Shown: piece by piece, positions 1 through 12,800 of the stretch
Numbering within the stretch: position 1 is the stretch's first letter
Layout: every line of letters begins with the position of its first letter
DNA from: Sthenelais limicola
Lineage: Eukaryota; Annelida; Polychaeta; Phyllodocida; Sigalionidae
Length of the DNA: 64,000 nucleotides
Assembly (NCBI GenBank): GCA_942159475.1
Contig: OW804094.1
Coordinates: 51,208,966-51,272,965, forward strand
Direction: 5' to 3'
Position numbers and translations under genes: made by a program
Notes under the pieces: generated by a model
Database searches by the model: none
What the model was told of the DNA's origin: nothing
Seen by the model: only the letters and a program-made list of their open reading frames with translations

Positions 1-1680
1 ATTCTTCTACATCAAATGAGTATCCCATCCTATAGGCGTACTTCACATTGAAGATGTGGAATCTGCCTTAAGAATTACGTTTTCCAGATGATTTTTCGTG
101 CGCAGTGCTGTAAATGTCCCTCCTTTAGATGACACAATTAATCCCTTGAATTGCCATGTGTTCCTCCTAATATCATGTATGACTGAGAGTTATACTTATC
201 AGTTATTCCTCAAGTCAGAAATGAATATTACGGCTTCTGGTATTGTTATAAACATAAATATATATAATGCTATATATCTAGGCTAGTAGTACAATGCCGT
301 TTTTATATACAAGACATTCTCTTGTTGATTTAGACTGCGTGAATAGTAGAACTCGTAGGAGAGCCTCCTCACTCACTCCGACAGAACAGGAGGTTTGGTC
401 ATCATACATACGTTGATGTAGATACAGGCAGACCTGTATCAGTGAACCACTTAACAGGGAATTCAAGCCTCTTCAAAAAGGGACTGGTTGGTTAAAGTGA
501 GAGTGTCGGGGGTGGGGTTGGGGTTGGGGGGTTGGGGGCTGGGGGGGGCACGTCATTCTGGGTGAGATAGATCTTTTTGGTTTGAGTGATGAACACATGT
601 TGCTATTTCTAATTGGATTAAATTGATGATTGAATTCCTTAGGCTGTCCAAAATCCTGTGAGAGTGATTATATCAGGAGTCCTACGCTGAGACTGAGAGG
701 AAAATGTAAATATTGATAGAAGAAGTGATTTGAAATGGAAAATAAGTAATGAAATTTAGATTATTACGTTGTGAGAGAATCATACTATAGGTGGACACAT
801 GACACATAATTCTGATTATAGAGGTTCAGTCGCCTAAGTGTCCATGATTGACACTATATCTTTTATGTATAGTTATGATAGATAGGCGTTATCTTATCTC
901 ATGTCAATCTCTATAACATAACCGTACCATGATGACACTTACATGTGAAGGGTTTTAATGATGTAACATCTTTGCCAAGTGGTGGTTCAATGATATCAAA
1001 TATATAGCCTTTATAAGCTTTACTAACAGGTCTGCACAGATTTTGAGTCACGTTTAATATATTAATATCAATCATCGAGCGACTATTTCGCAAAGTGTGG
1101 ATGTATTGTCAGTTAGTGCATTTATAAACAGTACACAGAAATCACGATAGGAATGTCACTCTCATCCACGCACCACCCAATAATCTCAACGAATAAAGTC
1201 ATTACAATTGAATATCAGACTGGCATAGTTTCGCCATAACCTGATGATATAAGAGCATCAGACTTCAAGGGGCCTGTTGCCGGGAATAATTAATCACGTG
1301 AGTAATGGGTCATGAACCCGTATCATCAAGGATCAAAGAAACTCCTGCATGTATGTGACCATATTATACAATTCTTGGTGTGCTCTTTACAGTATTTTGA
1401 ACTGCAAATGTAATACAAACTGCACTTCTATTACAGAAGTTGTGATACACACATTACACCTATCTTGTAGGAACCTTTCTGATATATACTAGCCATTGTC
1501 ACTAATGTTCCACACGTTTAGTGAAAATGACTTACATGGATTTATTTTGTCCTCACAAAAATATACCCTTTTTTCATTTTTCAAGGAGAAAGTCCCCTGA
1601 AAAGTACCCCTTTTTTCGGATTTCAAGGACCTTGATGTCTAGTGGAGAAAGGAGCCCTTCTCCTTGGTTCCGAGTGCTTC
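1..1680. other. No gene recognised; one G-run tract
   Basis: Only short open frames without recognisable motifs are present. A tract of G runs lies at 508-548. A 14- to 15-base C run followed by G at about 1680-1700 ends the block. Confidence 0.5.
508..548 (+). repeat. G-run tract with quadruplex potential
   Basis: Six runs of four to eight G are separated by one or two T, GT or CT bases. This pattern exceeds the usual four-run rule for an intramolecular quadruplex. Confidence 0.7.
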
Positions 1681-1689
1681 CCCCCCCCC

Positions 1690-2110
1690 CCCCCCGGGGG
1701 GCCTGTTGATTGGGCAGTTAGATCATGAGGTTGTGGTCCTGAGGCGTGTCTATGACTCCCTAATGGCTTTAGTCGCCGTTTGTTGGGATATTACTGTCAT
1801 TAACAACAAATTATAAATGATTTCGAAGCAAAATGAACCAGTGGAAAGCCATGATCTTGCCGTTTTGAGCAGTAAATATTGTTTTTTATTTTCTTTGATG
1901 TAAGCGGTTAGCCGGAAGCAGATGTCCAACACTAGTATGACTGGTCTGTATGCATACAACTGTTCCCGCCAGCCCAACAAAGGCGACTAAGGGCAATTAG
2001 ATCATTTGGTTGTATTGCTGAGGCCGGTCAACTGGTCCATGGAAGAAGACCAAGGCAAAGCTGAGGTCTTGTTCTGGGACCCGTAAACCTGGTCATAGCA
2101 ACACAACCAG
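1690..2110. repeat. Dispersed repeat copy A with nested inverted-repeat element
   Basis: The block shares long near-identical stretches with 36421-36760 (for example GATTTCGAAGCAAAATGAAC). Inside it, CTTTAGTCGCCGTTTGTTGG (1767-1786) and CCCAACAAAGGCGACTAAG (1973-1991) form terminal inverted repeats of a roughly 225-base element. Two related TTAGATCATNNGGTTGT segments flank it on the left (about 1720) and right (about 1998). Confidence 0.65.
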
Positions 2111-4245
2111 ATTATGCAATGCTCTAGCATAGGCTGGACATGGATTTGCAAGTTGAAACCTTGAATTTGGAGATTTCCTTCAATTGAAGGCGATTTAGTG
2201 GATGTTTGAGCCCAGTTTTATGGTTGCTAGGGTAAATTTAGCTAAGAAATCGATTGGTGATATTGATTGATTGTTGCTAAATATTGTCAGTTAATCGGTA
2301 TGGGCATAGTTATGTACTTTGAGCGAAAGGGGGCAATAATAGGGTTCTGAGATTGATCGGTGGGAAGTGATGTGTTGGCAAGGAGGTGGTGGGTGGGTGT
2401 GCAAATAGGAGTTGAGTGGATTATGGTTGAGGTGAGAAAAGGGTGGTATATGGGTGGAGCAAGTGGGGCAGATTAGCCTTCAACAAACATGCGATCTGAT
2501 ATCATCTGATTTCACATCTGATATCAGACTGATTTTTGTCCTGTCCGATCCTGATTTAATCAGTGATTGGCACTTGTCTGGTCGATCTATATAAGGACCC
2601 TCCTCGAAATAAAAATGAAGTTTAAAGTCTAAAAATAGCTTCACAAGTTATGTGCGGGTATACAGCACCCCTGTGGTGGGCATTGTACAAACAAAAGTGA
2701 GACGGCCCTGCGGGATGTTAGGCCTACACGCACATTGTTTTCCTTTTTTACGGAGTCAGCTACTTACTCAGAGTTATCTCATGTTTTGTGCTTCCGTGGA
2801 TGAATCTCTTCCAATAATAGTTTGATTACTGGCACAGTGTGTTCCATTGTCATTGTCACCAATAATTTTCATAAGCTTTTCACATCTAAACATCAAACTC
2901 TACTTGAGGAAGGAATCCAAAATGGGGCACCCATAGACGTGAGATCTCGTCAGATTTCGTCTCGTTGTACACTTTCATCTTTTTCCCAATTTTTCGAATT
3001 GATTTTCTTTATTAGAAATATATCCTTTTCTAGCATTCCTTTTAAAATTTAAGTGAACATTCTGGGCTTCCTTAGAAACGAGCACCCTACTGTTTCATAC
3101 TCTATGATCAGCTGCATAGTAATTCAATTTGAGGTGAACGCCATATACTGCTAAATTAAATCTGTACTTTGTTCTTCGAGGTTAAAGATTTGAGAGTTTT
3201 AAAGTGATTCAATATGAAGCTAATTATTGAAAAATAATTTTGAAATGATTGTCAAACTGAGCTAGGGTGATCCACGATTTTTCATACAGACACAGATTCC
3301 GGAAATGTACAAGACACATCTTCCAGAAAGAAGGAAAGCCGTTTATACTTTTCATAATTAAAGAGTAATTAGCAATTTTAAATATTGATTCCTAAGTCAT
3401 TTAGAGGCTGTTTAGGAGGCTATTTAGATGTAGCCTCCCATACCGGCTTCCCAGATGAAAATGTTTAGTAATTTTGAAACTAGATACTATAATTGAATAT
3501 TTAATAAAAGGGATCGTTGGGGCTCCACTGAAACTGAAGAAGGAAAGTTGTCAAAGTCATACATTTCCTATTTTATTGACTGAGATATCATTGCCCATTC
3601 CATATTCTGCACATAGTTTATAAATTTGCACATCGCACATTCATTTGAACACAACAAATATTGCTGGAAATCATACTACATTCATTTCTGCATTGAATAG
3701 AAAGTTGACAAATCCAAAATATGAATGGATTAAGTTATAAGCAAGAGATCCATGGGCTGTGTTTCTTGTGTTGCCCATAAAACATTATCACCCAAATTAC
3801 GACTCATTAATACATGTATCAACAGACGCACTTTATTTATCATCAGGCTTTTCAAATAGATGTATATTGAAACCTTCGTCGCTGTTACCACTTCTGATAT
3901 ACCTAGCTCTACACTTTTTAAAAGCTACACCTACCACATAACTTGTTTTCAATTGACGACTAGATTTGTTCATTCCATAGATTTTTCATTTTCGTACCAG
4001 CTAGCCTAATTGTTCAGAGATTTCGCCTCGTCGTTTATTGAATCTTGCTTTAGATTTATTGGATATCCTGATTTTCCAAATCAATATAATTTTGTATATA
4101 TATAATGATGAAGAGGACAACCAATCCTCGAAACATGTTTGGTCAAGCTTAAATAAACAACAACTGAAAAAACTTCATCTCCCAGTGTCTTATTAGGTAT
4201 TGTGTCAATTCTATACCATCTTGATATATATAATAATAATTATAA
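2110..4245. other. No gene or repeat recognised
   Basis: AT-rich DNA with short open frames only. A stretch of repeated CTGATATCA-like words lies at about 2490-2580. No domain could be recognised. Confidence 0.4.
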
Positions 4246-4345
4246 TAATGAATTCTTTATCTTAAGACAGTAAGGTACACAACAGAAGAAAACAGGTAGT
4301 ACACTTTAGATTATACATCTGGTCTTCCAGTGATGCCTCTGTATA
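4246..4345. repeat. Dispersed repeat, partner of 27988-28100
   Basis: The segment from TGAATTCTTTAT through the CATCTGGT...CCAG...TGCCTCT words recurs in the same order at 27988-28100 with substitutions and small gaps. It may be a retroelement 3' end, but no coding part is adjacent. Confidence 0.45.
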
Positions 4346-4891
4346 TCTGCTCCAATTCCTTGTGCAAACCAATCACTTGTGCAAACCAATGGTATAATGA
4401 TTTGTTATTTACTGTTTTCATCTGTCGATGATAAGGCACCGTACAATGGGTGGATTATCAAGCTATCATATATATCCGTCTCAATAGATATATAAGAGAG
4501 TAGTCTTTTCTCGGTCAATAAAATCATATAAACCCACTGTACTGTAGATTATATCATTGTTTCAACTTGGTTGCAAATGCCCTCTTGAGATGTAAGGAGC
4601 ATCAGCTCTTAGTACATGTACAATCTAATAATTGAACATTGACGATTTGTGCTCACCATTTGATTGCATATGATACGCATATCATCATTATACCTTTTGT
4701 TTAAATCTAAAATTATTCCAAGTGTATTAATTAGTACTCCATAGCAAAACCTCGTAGAAAATTGCCTTGCCAATGATGCCAATGAAGTATTTTCAGCATT
4801 ATTGCACCTACTGAAGACTTCCATAAAACACTGTATCTCGCCCTACATTCGCCCTTATAATACCGTATTAGCTAGAAACTACTGCTAGGGG

Positions 4892-5804
4892 GCCAAGATT
4901 TTAAATGCTTCATTTAAAAGAACATACCGCCTTCAGTACAATGATAGCCTTATCCCTACTTCTTGAGGTAAAATCAATGTCAGCTATGTTCGAACATAAT
5001 TATAGTGAATAATAAGAGTACTGGAGGGCTTATAATCTTGGATTATGATGTTTGATATAGGCAGACATCTTCGGAGGAGACATGACGTCACTTGTGATAG
5101 AATCATGCCTGCCATGCCTGCATGCCGACTGCACTGTGGTCATGCTTCTCCTCCTACTGGCATTTTGGTAATGATATATAGCAGAAATAGACATGTCTTC
5201 ATTAAATCTGAATCTCTATATGTTATTCATGGCCAGATTTCACTTTTTGAAGTGTGGTTTTATGAAAGAGAAGGTGTTCTGTAAGTGGTAAACAAAGTCT
5301 TGCTAAACCGGAACTGACAAAACTTGTGTCGCCCCTCTATTATCGCTCACAGATACACCAACACTTTCAGGACTATACAGGCTTCATTTCAAACCATCTA
5401 AGTTCAAACTACCCCATAACAGTCCAGTTATAGCCCCTTTCACTCAATATTAGCAAGAAAAATTGCCTTTTAGGGGTTTGAAGGGAGGAAAACATGATTC
5501 AAACTGCTACCCAACCACGCCCACACTGCCTTTGGTCGATGCCGGGAGATGCCGGCATCAGCCTAGAATTTGGCCTTGATGACGTCAAAATCAAGGAGGA
5601 TTCTGAGTATTATTCACCCAAATGGCGGCAGTCATAAATCCTGAATCAAACCTATTTCGGATGTTTCAAATGCTTCTACCAAGGTTTTATTAGATACTAG
5701 GGATATTTCTGTACTACAGGTACGTTTTTATTTAATAAAAGCACCTATTGCGGTACCATTGTACTGAAGGCGGTACTTTATTTTAATACGCGAGTAGTCT
5801 TGGC
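4892..5804. mobile_element. Inverted-repeat element of about 0.9 kb next to the gene 1 3' end
   Basis: The left end GGCCAAGATTTTAAATG...TACCGCCTTCAGTACAATG (to 4942) is matched, inverted, by the right end (5757-5804), including a near-perfect 21-base inner block. No transposase is seen between the ends; the open frame at 5045-5284 has no known motif. It is probably a non-autonomous DNA transposon. Confidence 0.55.
5775..5784 (-). promoter_or_regulatory. Possible polyadenylation signal of gene 1
   Basis: Read on the minus strand, an AATAAA hexamer lies about 130 bases past the stop codon of gene 1. It falls inside the right end of the inverted-repeat element at 4892-5804, so the gene may end within transposon-derived sequence. 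A second AATAAA-like run lies about 50 bases further. No cleavage evidence is available. Confidence 0.3.
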
Positions 5805-5911
5805 AATACATTACAATTTTATTGCCGTTATAATAAATAATCCAAATAAAATAATAGCATATGTGTCACGTACGTTTAAGCTGATTAATGATTGATGTAT
5901 TAAAGTTTTAA

Positions 5912-6801
5912 TTAGAAGTTTGGTAACCGTACATGTCTCCTGTCATTTGCTCCAGCAGACATTGGGTGTCCCTGTCCTCCATTTCTTGGTTGCTGATTCA
6001 ACAGCATTGGAAACATTCTCTTTGCTAATTTTTGGGTAGTAGCCCTGCCACTTTTCCTACAGGGTCTTTCAATTGTCCCTTCTAATCCCTCCGAAAATGG
6101 CACCTTCTTACCAATACTCATGTCCTGGAACTCCCTAGCTATTCTTCTCCTGAGCTGGATTAAATAACTGAACTCCTCCTCGTCCACTGAGAGATGATCC
6201 GGGGAAGCCTCGGGACTACTAATCTGCATTAGTTTAACAAAGATACCCTGTCTCGGGTTAAGTAATGGTTTATCCACCACAACCATATCACTTTGGCTCG
6301 ATGTAATCGGGGCTCCATATGTAGGGGCCTTCCTCATGTTAGGCATTGAATGAATAGATGGAGTGCTTAATTGCTGGAAGCCAAAGTCTCTTTGAACCAT
6401 TGGGGCCGGTGTATGGCTCCTTGACATTTGAGGTCTCCTTGGGGAATCAGGAAGTTTATAGTCCATCTGAGAGTAGCTCCTTTGTTTTATGAGCATATTG
6501 TCCATGTTAACCTGAGGTAGGTTGCCCACGTCTTCCTTAACTTTCCTTTTATCTTCTGTCATCTCATTCAGTTTGAGTTGTAATGTTTTGAAGAAGGGCA
6601 TTCTTTGAACCAAACCCTCTCGGCTGGTCCTGCCAGCAACCAAAGCAGATATTATATTTGCCATGATTTTTAGACAGTTTGGGTTTCTTTTTCTAAAGAG
6701 TCTGTCAAAGTGTGCTTTATGTATCCAGAAAACAGATGTTTCATGTGTGCACACAGCCGAAGCATGGTACTTGTTGAGGCTTAGTAAAAACTCTACATCT
6801 C
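5912..6801 (-). CDS. Gene 1 last exon (cassette B and C-terminal tail)
   Basis: The acceptor is ATTTCAG|GAGATG. The first residues GDVEFLLSLNKYHASAV form cassette B, with Glu but no Arg. TSVFWIHKAHFDRLF and the helix CLKIMANIISALV close the domain. About 240 further residues are polar, with many Ser, Pro, Arg and Met. Near the end lie two basic stretches and the stop at 5912-5914. The large terminal exon is unlike the short upstream ones, which is common for 3' exons. Confidence 0.88.
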
Positions 6802-9800
6802 CTGAAATATTAATGAAAAATACTGGTTAGAAATCAAATGATCTATATCATCACTTTCGTCAATTAAGAAAACTCACACAGTGAATGTTCTCATCACGGG
6901 TAACAATAAAAGTACACTTGCTTTGAAACATATAAACATTGGCACATTAAAATTTCTACACAAAAAAATCAGAATATGTGTAGTGAACCCAAAAAAAACT
7001 CAACTGAGAATCAACTTGGGTCTCTCGCTCAATGTGCTATTTCTTTCACCATAGACAGTAGATTAGATCAACTATAGAGGTATGTTTATATTATTTTACT
7101 GATAAAATCTATGGGCTCAGTATAAACACGCACCCAATAAGAAAACCGGATAACATCTTCGGATGAATGTCTTGTCCGATACAATTTCAGCTATACAGCT
7201 TTATCGGCTTTATAAGACAAATATTGCGTTATTAGACTACAGGTGGTTAATAAATTAATGCATAAGGTACCTAATAGTTGTCCTTCTCCAAGATAACATA
7301 GGTTCACTTTCTCTGTATGTTGCCGGTGGTATAGAAGCTGCTTTCTGATGACAGACGGCGTTAATGTTTGTGAATCTAATGCAGATGAAGTAGGTGGCGG
7401 CGCATGCTTTTGTTGTTCATCCAGGAACTTGCGTAGTTTCTGTGCTGCGTCCTTCTTATCTGTCTTTCGAATACCATCCCTGCTGACAGATACATAGAAT
7501 TACGTTGATAATGGGTCGACTCAATAAAATTTGAAGAAATGTTGCTCATTGGTTCTCAGATTTGTCCGTTAGTATGTATCAAAATATAAATTCTTTTTTT
7601 ATTCTATTTAAATCATTTATACGAATAAAATTACAATGGTAACACTTGATGAGTTTGATATCAGAGTCTTGAACAGGAGTCAGCTCAATAAAATTGTGTA
7701 AAAATAAAATTAACTCGTGTGTAAAAAAAACACCTAGGTCTCGATGGAACAACTTTTTGTACCGCAATCGGGGGTTGTGCACGCAGCAAATGAGTGGATA
7801 CATGCCATCGTATATTGTTGAATGTGACAATTCTTACCTGCCATCTCGGAGCAAGTTGATATTCTGCTCCATGAAATCCCTGAACTGTTCGTGTTGTGTT
7901 TCTGGATCCACAACTAGTTTCACCTCTCCACTGCGGATACAAGCAGAATCGTTTGTTTGCATTCCCACATATTATGATATATTTGGTGTTTAACCAAAGT
8001 TTAGAATTCACTTATCATCTGAAACTTTTATCTAGTTGAAACTACGAGATATCACTAATTAAAATTAATACAAATTTATTTTTTACGTTTTATCTTTAAA
8101 TGCTAATTTTTACTAAGGTTTATATGACCCAAAACCGAAATATAAGTATTTTTCCAGCCTACCAACCTTAATATGAAATATAGCCTGTCGCCTATATCTC
8201 CTTGCTTAAATATAGCGTCTTCATACCCAAATGTAAGTTTAGTCATAGCAATTGCCAAATGTTTTTTCCACTTCTGTGCCCAGTCTTGGAAAATGGGACA
8301 GGATTCTACAAATGTATACTTCTCATCATATTCCTTCTCTATCACGCGGGCCACAGATCTGAAAAAGAGTATAGTAAAATGAATGACACGCTAATACTCT
8401 CTAAACTCTTTGAACAGATACGTTACAGAAGTGCAAAAGTACAATTTCTCATGAACACAAGCATAGATAGCACTTGTTTATCACTTATCAGATATCGACC
8501 GATATTATTATGTTTAATACCTGTTGTATAAATCCCTGTGGATGACGACTAAATCTGTGTTTTCCTCTGATACTATGGAAGCGGTTCTCACACAATCTTC
8601 ACTTAGCAAAGCCAACTCCCCGAAAGCAGCTCCATCTCCTGCAGAAACATGGTAACACACCTTGTCTTAATGTGGTCCGTTACAATTATTTTACTCACAT
8701 TACCACGGGTTCTCAGTTAGTGTGATACCAAAACAGCGCCGTTAACACATTCTTTTTATATACTTAAAAGTTATCATTTGCTTCAAATTCCAAATGTTTG
8801 CGATATATTTTCAAAATTATGTAAGGATAATATTGTGGGCTTCCTAATTTATAGAATTGTGTACTTCTTAGGGTGTATCTATTTTCCCTATTTCAAAGTT
8901 TCTTCTGTTATGAACAGTGGAGATGATATAGAAAAGGACACCAATCGGCGTTAGCTTGCAAAATCTCAGAAAGATCAACCTGCTTTGATATAGTTTTCAC
9001 TTGCCAATATGAATTTAATGAATCAGATTTTACCTAAAGTAGACACCTGTATTCCGAGTTGGCTCCTTTCTAAAGGTTTCTCATTCTCTGCGTCATCATC
9101 CACGTCCATGTTTTCCCGGATCAAAACTGCCACAGATCCCTTTAGGATTATGTAAAAACTGCAAGGGACATCAAATTGCATTTGTAATAAGCTAATCATA
9201 ATCAATTGAAATAATGATTTACGTCTGATTCCAGTTATTTGACTTTTCAACGTACTCAGAAATTTCTTGCAATTTCTAAAATAGTTATAGCATGCTTGCT
9301 GGCTTAACAATTATTTACACAAAAAAAACCATTTGAAGTGTTAAAGTGGCTCTTTTTCAATACAGTCAGTAGTCACAAAATCACTTAAAACTTTATCAGA
9401 TTAATCATATATGGCTAGATATGTATGGTAATATTAGAAATACAGAGTATTAAGATTGGGGTTTCCTTTGGTATTTCTTGAATACGTCTAATGAATGGGA
9501 AAGAATTAAGGCCACAACGCCACCATCAATTTCAAATCACAGAGCTAAAAAGGTAGACTTGTGTAAATCTTTGATTCCCTTTCTTGTTTAAAAAGGTACA
9601 TATTATTCTATTACCTGTATCCCTTTTCCCCTTGTACAATAACTGGTTCATCTTTCTTCAGAGATCGAAACTCACAGTGTTTTATTACATCCAGCACAGT
9701 CTCTGCAAAAAAGAAGAATTATTAGGAATAATAATCATCATTGAACCATCTACCAATCATACTGGTCAAGTGTATTCCATAGTATTAGTATGCCACAGTG

Positions 9801-12800
9801 TTAAAGCAGACGGTGGGAAGACTGAATTTTCTATTTAAAAAAAAGATAATTAAGAATATAATTAATCAAACGAACACAATACAAACCTATGCAGTACCCA
9901 ATACGTGCTTTAACGGGCTTTAAGTTAGACATATGAATGGTTTCTCTCTATAGAAAAAAATAAAACATGATTCAGGGGGTTTAGTAATAGTTCACCACTC
10001 ATGATGATGAATTGCGATGGTGCCCTTTACTGTAATTAGCTTCTACATAGCCAACAGTTAGCCACCATACGAATAAAGGATTTCTCTTGAAACGTTCAGA
10101 TATCCATGATAATAACAATTATAATTTTGAGCAAGGAATTTAAGAAATAAAACAAAGATAGGTATCATATATATGTTAACACAATTCAACCGTGACAACT
10201 TTACTCGCCAAATAAAAAGGATCAGGGAGTTTTATCATAATACATGTACATCCCTTGGAGCTGAAGTCACTGCCTTATCAGTATGTACATTTGTAGGAAT
10301 TTACCAGTCAACACAACCAACGCTGCTGCTACCACCTCACGGCGACAGCTAAGCAAATCTTACCAACTACATTAATATTACGACGTACAGCACTCTTAAG
10401 GCCGTCGCACACAGTCAGGATTTGGAGGCCTCACGATGAGTTGTATGTTCTCATTTTCCCCCATACGTCGACGGCCGCCTAGCCGACAAGATTTACATCA
10501 ACTCACGTCAAGATGTGCGTTCAATTTTCACGCACACATACAGGATTTGAGGCACGATTTGAGGCACACAATTTCAAAAACTTGTGTTCACGTCAAATAT
10601 TCTAACTGCCAAATCGTGCACCAAACCTTGTATAGGTGTGTCTATGTAAAAATTGTTGTAGACTCATAAATTAATGCTCACAATTAATTTTCGTTAAAGA
10701 ATTTAAATGTATGACCGATTTTGTGATAAAAATCTATAAAAAACAAAAATATAGGAGCTGTGCCACGACGATCCAAATTATGGATTGACGTAGGCACAAT
10801 TCCGATGGAAAAACGGTGCATTCTTACACATTTTAGAGAATCAAACAAACAATAATGGCTGCTCTTACTGTCCCAAAATTGTTGACACATATAGTTCAGA
10901 TTATGTACTACATATTAAAAGGAAAAAAAATATATGTCATCGCGTTAAAAAAAATTATTATAGCTGTCTGAAATAGACATGTTTAGGAAACATAGAACAC
11001 TTTGAAAGCAGCAGATTTTGAGTTGTCAGCCATGTTTCAAAGCCCCATAATTCAGAAAAAGGAAAAAAGAGTCATTTAATTATTGGCCAAATAATACTCT
11101 CTCCAAAACTCTTAATTTTGTATAATTTTTAATTTTTGAATGTAAATAGCAAATATGAACCAAATCGTGGCCAGACTATTTCATGAAATCGTGAGTGTGT
11201 GTGCACAATTCTCACGATCTCAGGTTTTGACCAAATTTTCCCTGAAATCGTGACTGTGTGTGCAGTAAAAATGGACACGATTTAAAAAGAAATCTGCATG
11301 AATTCATCTCAAATCGTGAGAACATCCGAGATCTTGACTGTGTGCGTCGGCCTTAAATACACGCATTGCTCTAGAGTAGTTTTTCCTGATTTTCTATTTT
11401 CTTGATTAAAAGTATATAATAAATATGTTAACTAACTCGTTGCTACGCAACTCGTGCAATATTTGCGCTCCTTCAACCAACTCGTTAGTTAACCTGTATT
11501 TATTTAGCAATATTCTGCTGTTGTTATAAGTTTTATATAGGAATTTGAAGTCTAATCGACCGAGTGAATACATTATTGGGACTTTTGAGAGGCCTTGCAG
11601 CAAAACTAACTGGACAATATCCTCCAAAATGTTGGTCAAAGGACTTTTAGATAGAAGTAGAAAATGTTCAATTATTGCCCGATGTTAACGGAGAGTACAA
11701 CTTTAAATAAACCCTATTCATGTGTACTTATTCGTTTGACTTATTTGTTTCTTTTGTATGATCAGCTTGATTCCCATCCGGACCCATATGTGTTGTACTA
11801 CACATTATTGAATACTTTCTGGTGCGTTGGGCACATAGGCCCTCTTCCCATTTGTAATATAATCCTCCTAAATAATTTCTGATTGACGTGAGACGGGTTC
11901 TAAACAACCGAGTAAAATACTTTTCATTTATTTCTAATGAACTGCTATGTTTGGATATAATGTATACGATTATGAAAATAATATTATTATACAGCTTTTA
12001 GAAATGTCAACATAGAAACATATAATATTATTATGGCACATCTCATATTTTTTAGTCAAACAACAATTGATCAAATAGAGAGAATGGAACAAGGCGCCGG
12101 TATTCGAAAAGGATATCGGACGAGATTTATTATATCCTTAGCAAAGAAGAATATTAATGAATCGAAAATCAAAATGAAACACATGAGGTAAACATCCAAT
12201 ATAGATATTTCAATGTATCCCCTTTATTATTGCACATCTCTTACATCATGGGGGCAATAAAGGGTTAGGATGTGGCTTTGCCCAGTCCCTCTTTGGCCCC
12301 ATACACAGATCATAACATTCGATTGCGACGTGCAATCCCTAAAATCCCATTCACGGATAATGAATTCGCATACTACAGGCAAAATACTTAGCCTATGTAT
12401 TACCCTTAATGTAAATGCGGTAGCCCATGTGATTAGCTTCATAAGCCTTCAATCTAGTTCCCTGTACTAAATGGGCTTAATGTTTGGACAATGCAAAGTC
12501 TCTAGCCAAAGAGGAACCGCAACCCAACTGCAAAGCTTCAGGGTTGATTAGTGGTGGATACTGTATGTTGCATGATTTTGCGACCAAACTAGACTCAGTA
12601 ATTAACTTTAGTCTTCAACCCACACTCAATATCTCTCCTCCTTGGAATTACTTCAAACACTTCAGTATGTTAGTATGCGAACTTTAGCGACTCTATAAAT
12701 TTATTAACCTGATGTAAACTCAGCTAGTTTATAGGAAATAGTTCTATCTACTTTATGTTACCTGGAATATCCTTTACATACTGTACAACAATTGAGTAAC

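Noticed and set aside
7685..8011. 108-codon minus-strand frame across gene 1 exon 7
   Set aside because: Splice phases and similarity to gene 2 show that the coding frame is a different one (GEVKLVVD); this frame is a shadow.
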